From Terriglobia bacterium (GTDB lineage: Bacteria > Acidobacteriota > Terriglobia > JAIQFV01): a stretch of 64,000 bases of DNA. Below, one piece after another: positions 61,239 through 64,000 of this stretch. Position 1 is the stretch's first letter. Each line of letters opens with the position of its first letter. The translations under genes and the position numbers were made by a program. The notes beneath the pieces were generated by a model. The model was not told where the DNA came from, ran no database searches, and saw nothing but the letters and a program-made list of their open reading frames with translations. The stretch lies in assembly GCA_028716525.1 (NCBI GenBank), contig JAQUPQ010000006.1:78552-142551 (forward strand). The letters are read 5' to 3'.

Positions 61239-62909
61239 TCACGTTCTCCGAAAATCAAACTTCCCCTTCGTGGGTTTCCCATAATTCGTCAATGCCCCGT
61301 GCTCGCCGACGGCGTTCGGCCGTTGGAAGATCCAATTCTGCCAGGCTGTCAAACGACCAAAGATTTTTGTGTCCGTCGATTCCGGGCCGGCAAACCGGAG
61401 CGATGCTTCCAGGCCGGTGAGCGCATCCGGAGAGAGCGAGCGGCGTTCTTCGATGGCCAGGCGAATCTCGTCGTCCCAATCCAGTGAGTCGGGGGCAACG
61501 GTCACGAGGCCCATTTCCAGAGCCTCTTCGGCGCCGACCGGTTCGGAATGATTCATCACCCGCTCCACCTGTTCGGGATTCTTCAAAAATCGGGACTGCA
61601 ACCGTGAAAGACCATTCGACATCGGGAGGACACCGCCATTCAAGGCGGACACGGAGATTTGAACGTCTTTCCCAGGATCATTTCGCATGTAGACCCGATC
61701 GCCAGCCCAAGCCAATTCCAGGAGATTTCCAGCGAAACAACTCCCCGCCTCGACCAAAGTGAAAAAGCTCTTGGCGGTCAGATCCAACCGCCGCAGCACC
61801 CGCGCCATGTGGAGAAGAATTTCGCGGACCAGCCAATGCTCCCGGTTCTTCCACAAAACGGTGTCCACCTCCCGGATCACGGCAAGTTCTCCTACCGTAC
61901 GGAGGCACACCAATCCAATTTCGGATTCGTTGATGCGCAGGTGCAGAAGCGCATCATCTAATTCGCGATAAGCGCGCAAAGGCCAGTACCGGTCTCCCGC
62001 CTCTAGAATGCCCTCCGGTGTCTCCGGCTGTTTCTCTTCGGGAGCGCGGAGGGTGAGATGGGCGACGCGTCCGGCACGGTCCAGCTTCAAAGAAACGTAA
62101 CGGTATTCGCGCGCGTCGGCAGTCCCTTGGACTTCCAGCGGACTCAAGCGAACACCTTGAGCCGTTTGCGTCGGAGGCATCGTTTGGAGCGACTGGTTGA
62201 CGCGCGAATTCACCTCAGCTTCAAACCGGCTGGTGGGAAAGACGTCGTCGACCAAACCCCATTCCTTGGCTCGTTTCCCTTTGATCCCTTCGGCCAGCGT
62301 GCAAAAAACATCGGCGCGATCGCGGCGCACCTTGCGTTTGTCCACCAAGCGCGTCAAACCGCCGGTTCCCGGCAATACACCCAGCAGCGGCACCTCAGGC
62401 AACGACACCGCAGAATTACCGTCATCGACCAGATAAATTTCGTCGCAGGCCAGCGCCAATTCGTAACCCCCTCCGGCACATGTTCCATTGAGGGCAGCGA
62501 CAAATCGCAGGCCGGAATATTGGGATGCATCTTCGATGGCGCAGCGGGTTTCGTTGGTGAATTTGCAGAAATTGACTTTGAAGGGATGCGAGGAGGTGCC
62601 CAACATATAAATGTTGGCGCCGGCACAGAACATTTTGGGTTTCAAGCTCTTCACAACCACCACCCGAACTCCGGGGTGCTCAAAACGAATCCGGTTGATG
62701 CCGTCGGCCAATTCGATATCCACGCCCAGGTCGTAGGAATTCAACTTCAATTTGTAACCCTCGACCAGGGGAAGATCTTCCTGCACATCCATGGCCAGGG
62801 TGGCCACCGCCCCTTCGACCGTCAACTTCCAATGATGATAGTGTTGGGGTGAGGTTTGAAATTCCACGGGCTTTGCAGCCGCGCGTTGAGAGACAGCGGG
62901 TTCGCTCAT
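61239..62909 (-). CDS. boxC: 2,3-Epoxybenzoyl-CoA dihydrolase BoxC
   Basis: 556 residues of the crotonase superfamily, with two crotonase-like halves, as usual for BoxC. The oxyanion-hole segments are FVAALNGTCAGGGYELALAC and, in the second half, FTLVEAGSCFAGNLLELAWA. It opens the ring of 2,3-epoxybenzoyl-CoA to an aldehyde plus formate. It is the first gene of the boxC-boxB unit and starts 143 bases from the divergent regulator, with an overlapping promoter/operator between. Confidence 0.95.
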   Translation of the reverse strand: MSEPAVSQRAAAKPVEFQTSPQHYHHWKLTVEGAVATLAMDVQEDLPLVEGYKLKLNSYDLGVDIELADGINRIRFEHPGVRVVVVKSLKPKMFCAGANIYMLGTSSHPFKVNFCKFTNETRCAIEDASQYSGLRFVAALNGTCAGGGYELALACDEIYLVDDGNSAVSLPEVPLLGVLPGTGGLTRLVDKRKVRRDRADVFCTLAEGIKGKRAKEWGLVDDVFPTSRFEAEVNSRVNQSLQTMPPTQTAQGVRLSPLEVQGTADAREYRYVSLKLDRAGRVAHLTLRAPEEKQPETPEGILEAGDRYWPLRAYRELDDALLHLRINESEIGLVCLRTVGELAVIREVDTVLWKNREHWLVREILLHMARVLRRLDLTAKSFFTLVEAGSCFAGNLLELAWAGDRVYMRNDPGKDVQISVSALNGGVLPMSNGLSRLQSRFLKNPEQVERVMNHSEPVGAEEALEMGLVTVAPDSLDWDDEIRLAIEERRSLSPDALTGLEASLRFAGPESTDTKIFGRLTAWQNWIFQRPNAVGEHGALTNYGKPTKGKFDFRRT

Positions 62910-62941
62910 CTTCAGGCTCTCCCGGAGGTTCGGAAAAGAGC

Positions 62942-62970
62942 ATTATATTACCTTGCAAGATCTTCGACAA
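62942..62970 (-). promoter_or_regulatory. Promoter for boxC-boxB
   Basis: On the minus strand TTGTCG (62970-62965) and TATAAT (62947-62942) are separated by 17 bases. The perfect -10 is part of an inverted repeat whose other arm forms the -10 of the divergent promoter. Transcription would start about 25 bases before the boxC ATG. Confidence 0.65.
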
Positions 62971-62982
62971 GTGCAATATAAT
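62953..62982 (+). promoter_or_regulatory. Promoter for boxR
   Basis: TTGCAA (62953-62958) and TATAAT (62977-62982), 18 bases apart, drive the regulator gene at 63052. It overlaps the divergent box promoter, so the two are probably mutually exclusive or co-repressed. Confidence 0.65.
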
Positions 62983-62985
62983 GCA
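62972..62985. promoter_or_regulatory. BoxR/BzdR-type operator TGCA-N6-TGCA
   Basis: TGCAATATAATGCA contains two TGCA words six bases apart, the arrangement known for BzdR binding sites. It covers the -10 of the boxR promoter. A related half (TTGCAAG) lies at 62953-62959, and the arms GCATTATATT (62940-62949) and AATATAATGC (62975-62984) form a larger inverted repeat. Confidence 0.65.
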
Positions 62986-63051
62986 TTCGTGTAAATCCAA
63001 GACACACTCGATCTTATCGCCCAGGCGGTTGGGAAGGCCACACATCCCTCC

Positions 63052-63825
63052 ATGATGAACGCTTCGGAGCTGTTGAAATCCATTGGTTGGCGCGTTCGCA
63101 CGCGCCGCCGGCGCCGGGGCTGGGCGCGGCCTGAATTGGCTCGTCGGGCCCAACTCTCCCTGCGATTTCTCGCCCAGCTCGAATCCGGCGAAGGCAATAT
63201 TTCCATCAGCCGGCTGTCTCAGGTGGCGGCGGCGCTTGATTGCTCCCTGCGGTCGTTGATGCCCGCCACGCCGTCGGTTTTTTCACCCGACTTGGATCCA
63301 AATCCACAGCAGAAGAAGATCATTGCGTTGATCGGCTTGCGCGGGGCCGGAAAATCCAGTGCGGGCTCGCGTCTGGCAAAACGCCTCCACCTGCCCTTCA
63401 TGGAGCTGGACGCATTGATCGAACATGCGGCTTCCATGCCGCTGGCTCAGATCTTCTCGATGCATGGAGAGAGCTATTATCGACGGCTGGAACACCGCGT
63501 TCTGAATGACGTTTTGAAACGATCCAAATCCATGGTCCTGGCCACCGGCGGTTCCATCGTTACCGATCCCCACACTTGGAACCTGGTCAAACAGCATGCC
63601 ACCACGGTGTGGTTGAAAGCGACTCCCAAAACCTATTGGAACCGGCTCCTCAAACAGGGCGACACCCGCCCGATGAAAGACAATCCCGCGGCGATGACCG
63701 AACTGCGCCAACTGTTGGCCCGGCGCGAGCCTCTTTATGCCGAGGCCGATTTCACAATCGATACTTCCAAGCGAACCTTGGCCCAAACGACGGAAGCAAT
63801 CTTGAAGCGCTTGGGCAAAAACTGA
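63052..63825 (+). CDS. boxR: HTH - shikimate-kinase-like transcriptional regulator (BoxR/BzdR type)
   Basis: 257 residues. An XRE-type HTH fills about 1-75 (RRAQLSLRFLAQLESGEGNI, SRLSQVAAALDCSL). The C-terminal domain is shikimate-kinase-like with P-loop GLRGAGKSSAGSRLAK (about 95-110) and ATGGSIV. In BzdR and BoxR this domain binds benzoyl-CoA and relieves repression. It is divergent from boxC and its putative operator overlaps both promoters. Two ATG codons (63052, 63055) are possible starts. Confidence 0.92.
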   Translation: MMNASELLKSIGWRVRTRRRRRGWARPELARRAQLSLRFLAQLESGEGNISISRLSQVAAALDCSLRSLMPATPSVFSPDLDPNPQQKKIIALIGLRGAGKSSAGSRLAKRLHLPFMELDALIEHAASMPLAQIFSMHGESYYRRLEHRVLNDVLKRSKSMVLATGGSIVTDPHTWNLVKQHATTVWLKATPKTYWNRLLKQGDTRPMKDNPAAMTELRQLLARREPLYAEADFTIDTSKRTLAQTTEAILKRLGKN

Positions 63826-64000
63826 CGAGACGAGCGCCAGTAGGGCCGAGAAAATAGAGTTTTATTGAACCCTTTCAGAGTCTGTGTGAAAACCTCCGTT
63901 CATCAGAGGAACTCCAGGGTGGTAGTTTGATTCATGATGGTTTTTGAAGATTGCAGAATTTTGATTCCGGCGCCCAAGCGAGGGAAGAGTTTATCCGGAG
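63826..64000. other. Right-edge non-coding stretch
   Basis: I see no gene in these 175 bases. They follow the regulator and run to the edge of the window; a gene may begin beyond it. Confidence 0.4.

Overview
The window reads as chromosomal DNA from a GC-rich, Gram-negative-type (diderm) soil or sediment bacterium. An apolipoprotein N-acyltransferase, a TonB-type C-terminal domain, many Sec signal peptides and one Tat substrate all point to a two-membrane envelope. The secreted-protein families, the kinase-WD40 giant, the Box pathway and the general style of the genes are most like Acidobacteriota; that placement is inference. I see no rRNA, tRNA, phage structural genes, insertion sequences or CRISPR array.

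1-14.4 kb is mixed housekeeping: the 3' part of lnt; a minus-strand ECF sigma factor, anti-sigma and bactofilin-like operon; pyrR-pyrC; pyrD with a secreted protein; a GT2 glycosyltransferase; an Hfq-like protein with a long basic N-terminal extension; a zinc dehydrogenase; a Tat-exported asparaginase-family hydrolase; purE; a methyltransferase; a cupin; and two small proteins of unknown function.

14.6-36.4 kb is the outstanding region: 27 consecutive minus-strand genes, every one with a strong Shine-Dalgarno sequence and almost none with an assignable function. It encodes three paralogous membrane coiled-coil proteins (one fused to a proline-rich linker and a TonB C-terminal domain), two S1C/HtrA-like proteins that have lost catalytic residues, TPR, helical-repeat and WD40 scaffolds, six miniature zinc-ribbon proteins, a protein with a Jag-N-like domain, a TM2-like membrane protein and seven or eight exported proteins. 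Several soluble members share a short aromatic/amphipathic N-terminus. I infer an undescribed envelope-associated multiprotein system with parts on both faces of the inner membrane. REP-like inverted repeats lie at its downstream edge and inside it.

37-41.4 kb holds small proteins and an operon of an MgtE-type cytosolic sensor (PRC-barrel, MgtE-N, CBS) with an Nramp-family transporter whose metal-site motifs are altered, which suggests Mg2+ transport. 41.6-47.7 kb encodes a kinase-STAND-WD40 receptor followed by a GAF/sigma-54 activator. 48.2-54.1 kb has an M28 peptidase, a PAS histidine kinase and a membrane-anchored DUF711 protein.

54.3-63.8 kb is an aromatic catabolism locus. A molybdenum hydroxylase whose FAD subunit carries the four-cysteine loop of 4-hydroxybenzoyl-CoA reductase (HcrC, HcrA, HcrB, with a PLP dehydratase gene between the last two) lies next to boxB and boxC. 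A divergent boxR/bzdR-type regulator gene shares an intergenic region with overlapping back-to-back promoters and a TGCA-N6-TGCA operator. Together they suggest that 4-hydroxybenzoyl-CoA is dehydroxylated to benzoyl-CoA, then epoxidised and ring-opened. The ligase, boxA and boxD are not in the window.
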